DNA from: Clarkia xantiana subsp. parviflora
Taxonomy: Eukaryota > Streptophyta > Magnoliopsida > Myrtales > Onagraceae
Assembly (NCBI GenBank): GCA_036873135.1
Contig: JAPTYO010000023.1
Coordinates: forward strand, 2,739,834 to 2,803,833
DNA: 64,000 nucleotides
Direction: 5' to 3'
Positions within the stretch are counted from its first letter, which is position 1. Every line of letters starts with the position of its first letter. Made by a program: the position numbers and the translations under genes. The notes beneath the pieces are model-generated. The model ran no database searches and was not told the origin of the DNA. It worked only from the letters and a program-made list of their open reading frames with translations. Shown here one piece after another: positions 10,905-22,400 of this stretch.

Positions 10905-11930
10905 AAAAAAAAAAAAAAACTATTCTTCTAGATGTAATTGAAGATTGAATATTAATAGATTTTTTTCTTTTTATTGTATTTGTTAATGATCAAGTAAAAA
11001 TATTTTTTTTTTTAATTTATTCTTTATGGATAATTATAAGATTGTGTATGTTTGAAGTTTTTATTATTTCTTTTTTAAATATTCAAAGTCAATGCCACAT
11101 TAATTTCTTTGACTGTTTTTTTTTTCTGTAAACGGAATATCGTTTATTCATAAATCCGCTGCATATATGGTATTATATGAAAATAGACAAAAGAAGAAAT
11201 AAAGGGTTATGAAACTTAATTTATACATCGCATTTCTTTTCTAAACTGAATAAAAATCCAGTAGCGTTGTGATTAGTAGATCATCGAGCGTGCTTCCACT
11301 CTTCAAGGTTGGATCATTGCCGCAAGTGAAAATGTTACGGTGTAAAACCTAGCTAAGATGCGTAAATATGAGAGGTTATTCCACAACCAACTTAAGATGC
11401 GTTGCACATATAGAGACTCTATGAATTTTTCTAGAGTTGCATTAGAGTTGCATGAGGTATACGCTGCCTTCTATGAAGAGCTAAATCAATTTTGCATAAA
11501 GTACTCAATCAAATGTACTACTGACCCGCTATAAACAAGGTTGTTGTCGCCATGGTAGTAGCTTGTGAATCCTGTCAAAAGTACACGAGAAAAATTACAA
11601 CATTATATTATCTATCACCAATAAATAATTATCAAATAGTCTTCCACAAAAAAAAAAATTAACTAGTCAAAGAACAAAAATATTTTGTCGGCTAAAGCCA
11701 TTTATTAATTTTTTTTTAAAAAAGGAACAGCTTTTGTTTTGTCGGCTCATTGTTGGGCCGGATTTTGCGACCTTTGTTGGATCCTATGCCTCCCTCACAG
11801 GTGTCGGAGACAGTGGCACTCCCTCTACTCACCACTTATCCCTCAGCTCTCCTCTATTTATTTTGCGCACTGCCTCTACCTCTATCGTTCTAGCGGCCCT
11901 GTCTCTTTGCTGTGTTTCTAACCTCTGTTA
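10905..11930. other. intergenic region between polygalacturonase and RhoGDI
   Basis: The first 300 or so bases are AT-rich 3' flank of the polygalacturonase, including T-rich runs and possible polyadenylation signals. From about 11730 a pyrimidine-rich leader (CTCTCCTC and similar) precedes the RhoGDI start and probably contains its promoter and 5' UTR. No gene or recognisable element in between. Confidence 0.6.
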
Positions 11931-14358
11931 ATGTCTGTCGCCAAAGGAGCCGCCACTTCGAGTTCAAAAGACATGGGATTTGTCGATAACAAGGAAGCAG
12001 GAGAGAACAGTAGGGTTTTGGAGATTAAGGCAAATGATAATCTTGCCGGAGACGACTCCGAGGATGATTACGAAGCACTAGGAAGAGAGGACGAAGAAGA
12101 TTTAGATCGTAAATTGCAGTTAGGGCCTCGATTCTCCCTGAGAGAACATCTCGAGAAAGATAAGGTTTTTGTTGTTGGATTTTGGTTGAATTTTTGCAAT
12201 TGCAGTGCCCTGTTCATTTTTTTGCTGATTTTGCTGGCTGTGTGATGTAATGTTTAGGAAGATGCGAGCTTGAGGAGGTGGAAGGAGAAGCTCCTTGGAA
12301 GTGTAGATTTTGACAATATTGGAGGTAACAACAAGTGTTAGGGTTCTTAAACTGTCTTTAGCAATGCTGAAATGTATGAGTATCTGATTGTGGTAATCCT
12401 CACTGATTATTGCAGAAAATTCATCATTAGTTTGAATTAAGATCATGTTGCCTGGTTCAGTGTAATTTATTGCTACCAAACATTGCTCAAGTGTGATAAA
12501 AAGCTAGCCTTTTATTGATTTTTTTATTGAAGTTCAAATTTTTAATATAGAGTCCAAGTGTGTACTCTCTATTCATAGGTTCCATTGCTTATAATTTAAT
12601 GGTTAAGTTTGAATTCTTCAACTTTATAATGCTACTATTGCTGAGATAGTAAGTAAAATAATACGAAAAGAAAAGGGGTATGAAATAACCATAACAGGGA
12701 TGGTCGTCAAGTGGTTGATATGATCCCCTGATCAGTCCAGATATCATTTCGATTCAATTAGAATTTTGGTGGTATTTTCCGCCACGTGGCTTAAGAGAGT
12801 AGGAAAACTTAGTTTCTCCTATTTAAAAACCGGTCTTTCAGTTTACCATGGCATGTTAAAATGCCACCAAAGATTCTTTTGCATTAGTAAGAGACATAAA
12901 TGATATAACATTAAAAGTGAGTATATCCCTTTTTTTCTAGAACAAAATTGAAAATGAAATATAAAACAGTATATTGATAGTCAATTTCATCATATTTTCC
13001 TATTTTGAGTTCCACTAGTTAGTTGACGGTTACGTGGCTTAATTAGTTGACGGTTACGTGGCTGTAACTGGAAATGGAAATACGCCATTTATACATTGCA
13101 AATCCTCTTAGGGTTTATGCTATGTTATTTTCTCTCATTATTCGATAAATGAGGACAAGTGCACCACTAAAATGTGTAGTTTTCTTGCTATCATCATCCT
13201 TCATCTTTACACTTTCTGAAACAGATTTGCTAATATGGAGGCTTTAATTTGAAGTTATATTTTTGACATTTCACATAATGTTCATGTTCTTATCTTTTCT
13301 TTTTCTCTCTTATTTGTAGAAGGATTCCTTGAACCTGAAGTGAAATTCCTTAGCCTGTCAATTCTTTCTCCCGGTAGACCCGATATCATCCTCCCCGTCC
13401 CGAACAATGGCAACCCTAATGGCCTCTGGTTTACCCTGAAAGAAGGCAGCCCCTACAGTCTGAAGTTTTCCTTCCTAGTCAGCAACAACCTCGTATCCGG
13501 TCTTAAGTATACCAATACTGTCTGGAAAACTGGCATCAAAGGTAAACTTTTTTTGACATTTGCTAATATGGAGGCTGAAGTTATATTTTTGATATGTTAG
13601 AAATAAAACTGGCATCAAAGGTAAATCCTTTTTTGACATTTGCTAATATGGAGGCTTTAATTTGAAGTTATAAATCTGGAAAACAGCCATCAAAGGTGTC
13701 TTCTCTTGACATTTGCTAATATGGAGGCTGAAGTTATATTTTTTACATGTTTTAAATGAAACTGGCATCAAGGTAAATCCTTTTTTGACATTTTCTAATA
13801 TGGAGGCTTTAATTTGAAGTTATAAATCTGAAAAACAGCCATCAAAGGTGATCTTCTCTTGACATTTGCTAATATGGAGGCTGAAGTTATATTTTTTATA
13901 TGTTTTAAATAAAACTGGCATCAAGGTAAACCCTTTTTTTTACATTTGCTAATATGGAGGCTTTAATTTGAAGTTATATCCTGGAAAACTGCCATCAAAG
14001 GTACTTTTTTTATTACATAAAAAATCAATCAAGAAAATTTCCTGAAGAAAAAAGATATTTTTTACCAGTGGATAGCATGAAGGAGATGCTTGGGACCTTC
14101 AGTCCTCAGCCAGAGGCATACACACATGTAATGCATGAAGAGACGACTCCTTCGGGAATTTTGGCAAGAGGGTCTTATTCTGCAAGATCTAAAGTAAGCA
14201 AGCTCTCTGTTATTCTACCGGTTGGTAATTATTACGGTTCGTTTCGATCTTGTTCTGAATCTGTTGCTGTTATGTTACAGTTTGTGGATGATGATAAAAA
14301 GTGCCACCTAGAGATCAGCTACACATTTGACATCCAGAAAGAATGGAGGGATCTGTAA
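11931..14358 (+). CDS. Rho GDP-dissociation inhibitor (RhoGDI)
   Basis: Five exons: 11931-12164, 12258-12324, 13320-13541, 14069-14193 and 14281-14358, joined by GT-AG introns in matching phases, giving 241 residues. RhoGDI binds prenylated ROP/RAC GTPases in the cytosol, masks the lipid and keeps them inactive. In plants this focuses sites of polar growth (Arabidopsis SCN1 is the best-known member). The N-terminal arm (about residues 37-78) is acidic (DDSEDDYEALGREDEEDL) and leads into the helix EHLEKDKEDASLRRWKEKLL. The immunoglobulin-like domain follows, with SPGRPDI, GLKYTNTVWKTGIKVD, MLGTFSPQPE and ARGSYSARSKF. Length is typical. Intron 3 contains a tandem array copying the exon-3 end; intron 2 contains a related monomer at about 13225. 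The gene converges on the RabGAP gene. Confidence 0.96.
13019..13063. repeat. short tandem duplication in RhoGDI intron 2
   Basis: Two copies of TAGTTGACGGTTACGTGGCT separated by three bases. No known role. Confidence 0.75.
13522..14006 (+). repeat. tandem array in RhoGDI intron 3 that copies the exon-3 end and 5' splice site
   Basis: After the true donor (13542), copies of the sequence around AAACTGGCATCAAAGGTAAA recur with donor-like GT at 13621, 13696, 13773, 13848, 13926 and 14001. The spacing alternates at about 75-80 bases, so the array is a dimer of about 152 bp repeated about three times. Each monomer also carries TTTGCTAATATGGAGGCT, which appears once in intron 2 near 13225. Only the first copy ends real coding sequence. 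Confidence 0.9.
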
Positions 14359-15283
14359 GCTGTTTAGATGAGTCTGGGCTGGGAAAAGATGATTGTATTT
14401 GTGTTTCCCTGGTTGTAGAACAGATTGTGTTTGCTTTTCTGGTTTGGTAAATTTACAATTGTTTGAAATTACAGTATCACAAATGTGGATTTTTTTTTTA
14501 TAATGATAAAAAGGTGGATTATAAACAATTTGTTAGGCTTTTTTTTTTTTTTTAAATGTCAGATGAATTGATACGAAGTTATAGTACAGCGCTTGTACCG
14601 TCTAGTTTACTGTTACGAAAATTGCACTGTTCAATGTGTTATTAGAATTCATCTAATAAAATTTAAATTATGTTAATTTTTCTGTTCAAAAGTGATGAAA
14701 CTCATATTCGTAATACCCACATTATGTATTTTAATATAAGTTAAGAAAAATTATTTTTCATGAATCGCATTAAAATGTATGATATGATCATTAGGTATGT
14801 TATTTATCATTTTTAATAAAGAAATTAACATAGTTTGCACTTAATATAAAAAAATTCAATTTATATTAAAATAATTGTGATTTGTTTTATCTGGGGAGAC
14901 CAACAAACAATCAGTAGATCTAAACACACAATTTTCTATCCATTCCTCTTGGTAATCAATCACCTGAATTCTGCAGAGCACCAAACAAAGCAAGAAACAA
15001 AAACACACCATCAATAACGCGTAATTTCCTTAATCAGAAAAGGGATGAGTCAGTTTTACAAGGTAATGAAACCCGGAAACGGACCGTCCGGGTTCACGAT
15101 ATACAACCGTATGTCGATACGTACCAAAAATATACACTTATAATTGACCATTTTGCCCATCTACACCAGAGAAAACAACATAAACTCATCAATGTCCTAT
15201 CCTCTTTGCTGTGGGCAATAATAATACATAGAAATTACAGTACACAGTAGAGAGATTCTCATCATCAGCTTCATGAGATAATG
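14359..15283. other. intergenic region between convergent RhoGDI and RabGAP genes
   Basis: Holds the 3' UTRs of both genes. The stretch to about 14880 is AT-rich with T-tracts. 14900-15283 is more balanced in composition and is probably the RabGAP 3' UTR on the minus strand. No other gene seen. Confidence 0.6.
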
Positions 15284-18004
15284 TCATTCCTGGGTTCCCA
15301 TTTGAAAGGAATTTAGTCTTCTCAGTCTCTGATCCAGCTCAGCCAATACTGCAGGCTCCTGCTTCTTTCTTTGCTTCGATAATGTGTTTGTCGTCATAGA
15401 TCCAATCTTCTCAAACGCAACCTAAGAGTTATTTAATGGTGCATTTTGTTAAATGTCAAGATACTTAAAAAAAAAAAAAAAAACCTTGATAGAGATTCGG
15501 AGAAGAATAATGATCTTACTGTCAATAGTTCATCGGGATCAAATAGGTGATGGGTTGTTCTTTGAAGAATATTGATTACATCGCCTACGTGGTAGGCCAT
15601 AAGGATTTCGTGCTCCTTCATCTGCAAGAACCATGAAAATTAGACAAACTTGCCAAATTCCTCTCAAAGTTTGCATTTTTCATGAAATCTCTAAAAATTT
15701 CAAATGCAAAAAAGAAACCATGAATCCTAAGTATGGATATAAGACTAAATTTGATTGGTAAAGAAGGGAGATCTTGTTGTTTTCTCTGATTCGGTACGTA
15801 ATAGTAATTTTACATACTTTTTTTGTTTTCCTTTTCGGGTTTTTTGGTTTAGGGTTTGTAGTTGGAAAAGGAAATGGATACCTTGAAGATGGCAAGAGCC
15901 ACATGGAAGAGAACCTTGGCTCCTTCATAGAAAAGAACATCCCACACCCTCAAAGTTGTCTGAAAAAGGACAAATTTTGTCATTTTAATAAAAACTTCAT
16001 CAATACAAAAAGGAAAAAATGTAATATTTCAATTATTTTGCTTAACTAACCTCTGAAGGCAAGCTTTTCGAAAAGAGGCAGAGGAACCATTCAGTGGCGA
16101 CAAGGGTGACATCAAATTCGATTTCGTCCAAATGGGCTGCTAATCTGTGTATTTCTTGACTTTATGTATCGAACAACACCAAGAAATAATGTGTAGCAGA
16201 GATTTTGGCAAAAAGAAATTACCTTGGGCATTTCTTGGCAAGCAAGTCTTTAAACACTCTTTGTTCGACATGGCACCCAGATAAATTAGTGTTGTAGCAG
16301 TCGCTAACCAAGACGTTCTCCAATAGGACGGCTAGCATCCAAAAAGCATCTTCTTCGGTTTTCATTACGAGTAATAGCAAAGCTGCTACATAGTTTAATC
16401 CCTGCCAATAATTTTTTTAATCAATGTATGATGAATATGGTGTTGCAAATTTGTTTAAGGTTTCAAGAAAGGTGGAATTTTGACTATGGGATAATGTTGT
16501 GAAGATACCTGACAATAACCAACATCAGAGTCGCGGAAAGAGTAGGCAACAAGAACGCGTCGAAGAGCAGCATGACCTTCTGGTGTGTCCAGCCATGGAT
16601 GACCTGGAAAAGTTCGTGGAAGATCCTGACAAACACGAATAAGAACAGTAAGTTCCTGAAATGCAAGATCCAATTAAGGCTAAAACAACCTAGGATGATG
16701 TCGGAGGTAATATTCATCTCAGACCTACCAAATTAGGATTTAACTGAATGTTCAATACCCATATGTATCATGAACTGAGAAGATCGAATTAGGAAACAAA
16801 TTCATGCAATGATCAAGGTGCATGCATTTTTCCTAGATGTTAATGGAAATGCATAATATTAAGCCTATTCATGCAAATCGAAGCAAATATCATTGTTGTG
16901 GTCCTTAATCCACAAAATAATCTCTTCAACATGAAATAATGTCAATGAAGAATTATCTAATGTTCTAAAAACAAGATCTTGCTTGTTAAACCTATAAATA
17001 ATTGACTAAACTCCAATGAACCCATGATCTAAGAAACCCATTTTCCAACTTCAAAATAATAAAGCTTGCATCTTTTATTTCTAACAATTGATCTCTAAAA
17101 AGTTTTAACACGTAATCGAATATAATGCCACAATCAGAGCTCATACACAAGAATTTCAGAACCTAGAAATTTAGAACATGGATTCGAATATAATGCCACA
17201 ATCCAAGATCATAAAACAAGAACTACAGAACCCAAAAATTTAAAACCATAGATATCTGCCTCAAAAGATTTGATCAATCACTCATATGATCAGTCTGCCT
17301 ATAATGTCACAATCCGAGCTCATAAAAAAGTTTAGAAGATTCAAAACCATACAAATCAATTCAAGTGACCAATTATGAGAGAATCGATCATTTCACACTC
17401 ACATGTCAATATGCCTATAATGTCACAATCCGAGCTCATTAAAAAGTATAGAACATTCAAAACCATACCAATCATATCAATTGACCAATTATGAGAGATT
17501 CAATCATTTCACACTCACATGATCAATCTGCCTTGTGGCAGCGGTGACTTTGCCCTCAACAGCCTTGGTAAGATCACTATAGTAGCTCTCCGGGACAGTG
17601 GACTTCTTCTTCGCCGCCCCGGACATAGAGAACCACACCTTAGGCCTCAACACAGGAGGGATACCCTGCCTAATCAACTTCTTCAAGGTGATTGCATTAG
17701 CCAAAACAGATAGCTTTAAGGAGGAGGATTTGAGAGCAATGCCATTGGAGACCTCGGGCTGCAGATACCAGTTAGCACCTTTGCTCGCCTCGAGCGCCCA
17801 CCAAACACGGCCGTGCTTCCTCACCTTCTCCCTCACCTCATTTAACACATTTACATCATCTACATTGCCTTCCACCGTGAATCCGTACAGGTCCTGGAAC
17901 TTAACAGTGATGTTAGCCCTCCTGGAGTGGATGCTCGGCCTCAAGAACTGGAATTGGGACTGAAATTCTAGGGTTAGGTCCCTCTTGCTCCTTGTTCCGT
18001 ACAT
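15284..18004 (-). CDS. TBC-domain Rab GTPase-activating protein
   Basis: Seven exons on the minus strand: 18004-17519, 16625-16509, 16401-16223, 16144-16051, 15959-15882, 15621-15520 and 15421-15284. Junction phases all agree and give 397 residues. TBC proteins speed GTP hydrolysis by Rab GTPases on endomembranes using two catalytic fingers. Both are present: the arginine in IDHDLPRTF (R166) and the glutamine in GYCQ (Q201), followed by [13 protein letters not shown] and [15 protein letters not shown]. Later TBC motifs include [14 protein letters not shown] and [15 protein letters not shown]. The N-terminal 120 residues resemble the plant TBC1/GRTP-like subfamily. Intron 1 holds a tandem array of about 116 bp that copies the donor. 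The Rab partner cannot be told from sequence. Confidence 0.95.
17170..17520 (-). repeat. 116-bp tandem array in RabGAP intron 1 copying the 5' splice site
   Basis: Read on the minus strand, the real donor (GTGAGTGTGAAATG, from 17518) is repeated 116 bases downstream at 17402 together with the preceding exon-like bases. A decayed third copy lies near 17286, where GT has become AT. The shared unit includes TATAATGTCACAATCCGAGC on the plus strand. A looser fourth copy lies at about 17110-17190. Confidence 0.85.
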
Positions 18005-18769
18005 TGTCTAGGGTTTGCAGGTCGAGCGAGATCTGGGTGAGATGAAAGGCAGTGATTTGATGAAGAAAGGTTCGATTTTGATCGAGAAGTTTGTCAATGG
18101 AGGCACACCCACATAGCAGGGACCTTCAGAGGTGCGATTTTGATCAAGAAAGGGCGAATCTTGAATCGGCAACTCCAGGTTTTAATGGAGGGGATGATGA
18201 AACAAGACCCAATAATTAATTAATTAGGAAAATGAATTAATTAAGAAAGAAATGAGAGCAAAGTAGGTCTGGGTTGGAGTTTCAAGAAGTTGAAATTGTT
18301 CAGGAAGGGAGGAACAGAAACAGCTGGTAGAAGAAGCTTAATAAGTGGAGGCTCCGACAAGAATCCAACAAAGTCCTAAATTTTGGGTACCAGAAATAGA
18401 AGAACTGAAGAAACGGAAAGGAATGGAGAATGAATATAGCTAGCTGGTCCTAGATTATCACTGTCTTTCTTATTTCTCTGCAATAATTCATCTGCAGAAC
18501 GTTGAAATTAACAGTGTTAATATATAAAGCTAAGGAGATTATTGTTAAGAGAGACGTTAATGGTGGTTTTTGAATTAATAGAGTGGGACAGGCAGGCACA
18601 GGTATATATTATGTACTGACAGGGAGGGTCCCAACCAACACCAGTGAAAATGATGGGATGCCGTATACAGACGGATAGGACGGATACACAACTAAATAGT
18701 ATATACGTACAAACAGGAGGTATTATTGGGATTTAATAGTTTTCTATTTATATGATCTATATATATAAG

Positions 18770-18771
<2 letters not shown>
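18005..18771 (-). promoter_or_regulatory. upstream region of the RabGAP gene
   Basis: Contains the 5' UTR and probable promoter of the minus-strand RabGAP gene. The first 400 bases upstream of the start are mixed sequence without open frames, consistent with a transcribed leader. No specific promoter element is asserted. Confidence 0.45.

Positions 18772-18802
<31 letters not shown>
18772..18802. repeat. (AT)n microsatellite
   Basis: About 15 uninterrupted AT units, preceded by the small palindrome TATGATCTATATATATAAGA. Confidence 0.9.
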
Positions 18803-18810
<8 letters not shown>

Positions 18811-19035
18811 TTATTTAGATGAGTTGATTGTGAGATTACTAAAACGATTTGTAGACATGTTAAAATAAATACAACTGGTTGGTCTATGTAATTTTAACTT
18901 TATCTTGATTGATATGTCATTGGACATGTAGTACTCTTTTTGGCCTTAGATGAGCTTCAATCTCTCACAATGCATCTTACATTCTGTTACATTCTAATAT
19001 GGATGAATATGATTGTATAAGTTTATTAAAAAAAA

Positions 19036-19555
19036 GAGTTAACATGTCTTTTGGTCCATGATGTTTGACCATTTTTGGGTTTTGGTCCATGATGTTTTTT
19101 TTTCTTCTAGTTTTGGTATCATATGTTTGCAGATTTTTTCTAGTTTTGATCCGACCGTTACATTCCGTCCATTTTTTGACATGTACAAGTCACGTGATCC
19201 ACCCTAAACTTTCAATTTTGTTCAATTTAGTCCCTCTAATACTTTCCTAACCTTTTTTTTTCAATTTAGTCCCGAAGTTTCAAAAATTCAATTGGACTTA
19301 TTGTCCAATTGGGGTCAATTTTGAAACTTCGGGACTAAAATGAACAAAAAAAGGTTAAGAAAGTATTAGAGGGACTAAATTTAAAGTTTAGAGCGGATCA
19401 CGTGACTTGAACATGTCAAAAATGGACGGAATGTAACGGTTAGACCAAAACTAGAAAAAATCTGCAAACATATGGTACCAAAACTAGGTAAAAAAAACAT
19501 CATTGACCAAAACCCAAAAGTTGTCAAACATCATGGACCAAAGACCTGTTAACCC
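19036..19555. mobile_element. Mutator-like foldback element
   Basis: Arms of about 240 bp, starting GAGTTAACATGTCTTTTGGT on the left and ending with AGACCTGTTAACCC on the right, are inverted copies. The small centre is the palindromic pair AATTGGACTTATTGTCCAATT-like sequence. Flanks read TAAAAAAAA (19027-19035) and TAAAAAAAT (19556-19564), an 8-of-9 target duplication. No coding capacity. Confidence 0.82.
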
Positions 19556-19564
19556 TAAAAAAAT

Positions 19565-20620
19565 GATACATTATATTTTAACTCAAATAATATAAAAAAT
19601 TATAATGTATTTCAAGCTTATATCAATTGATTGTAAAAAAAAATTATTTAGTCGTTCCTTCAATTTTTTAAGTTTTAAATAATTAATTTTCTTAAACAAA
19701 TATACATCAACAAGGTTTTTAATCGTTCTAACATCTTTAAATCCTTCTCAAAAGACGTTATTTTTACTTTGTTTTTCTGAATATTTTTATGTAAAGAATT
19801 ATATCATACATTATTATTATTTTTTTAAGAATAACCATATCTACACATGATATAATTCTAAATGAACAATTATATTTTTAAAAATAAATCAAGGATAATA
19901 TTCCACATAAATTTCACAAAGCCTAATTAAATAATGTTATGCACAAATTATATACGATTATATATGAACTAAAATATTTGATATGAGAAATATAAAATAA
20001 TTACTATTTCGTTTCACAAATGAATTTTTATGGTTGTATTATTAATTAAATTTAAATCATAAATAATGAATATATGATAAATAATACACATTATAAATTT
20101 AAAAAATTAAGTTAAATAACATTAAATAAAAGCGTATACAATTTTTCAGTTAAGTTGATAATCAAAGCAATCTTATATATATAAAGTGATTTGTATATTA
20201 TTTATTTTCTATTTATTAACATTTAATATATTCAATTTTAAATTAATTTCAAATTATAAAATAATAACTTGAAAATATTTTATTATGCGCAAGCACTGGT
20301 GTATTATCTAGTGCAACACATAATTTGTAATAAAAACCTCAACTAGCTTTAGTAGCATGCTAGTAAATCGGCTTGTGTCTCTATACATCCTTTCTATTAA
20401 ACACTTCTTAAAAGCAACTTCCTATGGTGAGATGCACTTGTAACATGTTTATTTCATATTTAGATTAATTCACACTTTTAGATGAGTCAAATCGTAAAGG
20501 GCAAAATGTTCATTATAATTTTTTTTTTGGTCAAATGTTGATTGTGAATAAGTCTTTTTTACAGTTTATAGTTGTCATGTAATATGGTATTAGAATTTCA
20601 CATTCTATAATAATGTAATA
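19565..20620. other. AT-rich intergenic DNA
   Basis: Very AT-rich with short poly-A/T runs. No open frame, RNA gene or bounded repeat could be supported. Confidence 0.6.
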
Positions 20621-20758
20621 TGGTGTAGCGGTTCAGTTCTTCGTCCTTTGACCAGAGGTTAGAGGTTCAACTCCATTGATAACCATGAGAATTGAAAGAT
20701 ATTCATAGCCAGACTGCCGCTGCAGCTGAAAAAGCTATTATCGGTTCAGTCTTTTTTT
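20621..20758 (+). mobile_element. tRNA-derived SINE
   Basis: Shows a Pol III A box (TAGCGGTTCAGT) and B box (GGTTCAACTCC, 20664-20674) about 35 bases apart, followed by a unique body (AGACTGCCGCTGCAGCTGAA) and a terminal T run at 20751-20758. This is the plan of T-tailed plant SINEs. Target duplications are not clear in the AT-rich flanks. Confidence 0.55.
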
Positions 20759-20766
20759 CATTTAAA

Positions 20767-21565
20767 AAAATAAAACAAGTTTTAATTAAATTACAAATGT
20801 GACTTTGGCAAAAAAAAAAAATATTATAAATGTAATTTTGGTAATAAATTTTATTTCTATAATAGGTTATTGGACTACGTTAACAGATTAATTATGTTAA
20901 CAATTCTACACGTTCATCTAACAAAAATAGAATTTTAGAACTTTAAATTATAAAACTCTATTGTATAGGCTAAACAGTTTCGCCGGATTAACCATGTATG
21001 ATCAAATTGTTTAAAAATTATGTCAATTTTTAAACAGTAATATATTTTAGAGTTAATTCGGTTACACTATTAAAAAAATCGGCATAATTTTTAAACAGTT
21101 TGATCATATGGTTAATTCGGTATAACATATGCTGGACAACATGTCCTGCAGATATTATCTGCGGGAATGGGCATTTTTATAAAAAAAAAATATAGAAAAT
21201 AAAACAAGTTTTAATTAAATTACAAATGTGACTTTGGCAAAAAAAATAATATTATAAATGTAATTTTGGTAATAAAATTTTATTTCTATAATAGGTTGTT
21301 GGACTACGTTAACAGATTAATCATGTTAACGATTCTACACGTTCATCTAACAAAAACAGAGTTTTAGAACTTTAAATTAGAAAACTCTATTGTATAGGCT
21401 AAACAGTTTCGCCGGATTATGTATGATCAGACTGTTCAAAAATTATGTCAATTTTTTAACAGTAATATTTTAGTGTTAATTCGGTTACATTGTTAAAAAA
21501 ATCGGCATAATTTTTAAACAGTTTGATCATATATGGTTAATCCGGTATATGCGGGACAACATATA
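20767..21565. repeat. tandem duplication of a segment of about 425 bp
   Basis: 20767-21140 and 21195-21565 are near-identical direct copies; both contain ATTACAAATGTGACTTTGGC, GGACTACGTTAACAGATTAA and TAAACAGTTTCGCCGGATTA. Each copy also has internal inverted pieces (AATTATGTCAATTTTTAAACAG against its partner), suggesting the unit itself was a foldback element. No coding sequence. Confidence 0.85.
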
Positions 21566-21589
21566 CAGCATATATGGACATTTTTCAAT

Positions 21590-22085
21590 ATTGGCTTTAA
21601 GGTGGGCAAATCAATAAATAGCAACATATCACTTTCCAACAGAGTGATTCCGTTGGACTGAAAATTTCCAACGGATTTCCAACGGATATTTCCAATGTGT
21701 CCCGTTCCGTTGGAATATTAAATTTCCAACACATCTTCCAACGATGTATTTTGTTGGAAATTCGTTGGTTGACCATCAAATTTTCCACTCAAATATTTTT
21801 ATCGAAAAAAATAATTACCAACCATATATTTTGGTCGCCAAACTAATTTTGTTTCCGTCGGCAAAAATTTATAAAATTACATGAATATCATTACTGATGA
21901 ATTTTTTTTGTGCCAAAAAATATTATCGACCATACAATTTTGTCGGTAAATTAAAATTTTCCGACGAAAATAATTTACAAAATTTCACGAACATCATCGC
22001 CGACCAAACTAGTTTGGTCGGAAAAAATATTACCGAGCACATATTTTTGTCGGAAAAAAAAACCTATGCTCTAACCAACTTGACC
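21590..22085. mobile_element. DNA-transposon remnant rich in TTCCAACGG / CCGACGAAA subterminal repeats
   Basis: Short motifs occur repeatedly in both orientations: TTCCAACGGA and TCCGTTGGAA at 21640-21790, then CCGACCAAACT, TTGGTCGGAAA and CCGACGAAAATA at 21930-22060. Dense, mixed-orientation subterminal repeats are typical of CACTA (En/Spm) element ends, but no CACTA terminus was found. Class is therefore tentative. Confidence 0.4.
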
Positions 22086-22129
22086 AAACCTTCCCTCTTA
22101 AGAAATAATTAGGTGGCTACCTTCTTGTC

Positions 22130-22400
22130 ACAAGTTTATGCCGATTCAGGAGAAAACTTCTTCCAAATGGTAGCCTCCATTTAAAGTCAGTAAACTTCCC
22201 TTATAAATACCCCATCGTATTTTCATACATTTACACATTATTATTCTCATAATTCATTACTGACTTAACCTTCGGGGTGGAATTAGGGCAAATCCCTATC
22301 CCTTTCAGGTTAACGCCACCATCATCCTAAAGGAAATTAAGTACCCGGCGAGGTCTAAATAGACACCTAAGAGAGCCCAAAGAAACATCATGAAGTTCAT
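22130..22400 (+). repeat. gypsy-type LTR fragment (possible solo LTR piece)
   Basis: Contains TATAAATACCCCATCG (a TATA box for an LTR promoter), then a leader with CATTACTGACTTAACCTTCG. This resembles the R/U5 part of plant Ty3/gypsy LTRs, where a CTGACTTRAGCRTCGGAG-like stretch is common. No gypsy coding region adjoins it; a minus-strand copia begins at about 22400. Confidence 0.4.

Noticed and set aside
12120..12245. Extension of RhoGDI exon 1 to the stop at 12245 as a short protein
   Set aside because: A GT donor at 12165 joins in phase to exon 2 and restores the family sequence; the extension is intron read-through.
17100..17530. Regularly spaced repeats considered as a CRISPR-like or satellite array
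   Set aside because: Three to four direct copies without unique spacers in a plant intron; simple tandem duplication explains them.
21897..22112. 71-codon plus-strand frame
   Set aside because: Arises from repeated CCGACGAAA/TTGGTCGGAAA transposon motifs.
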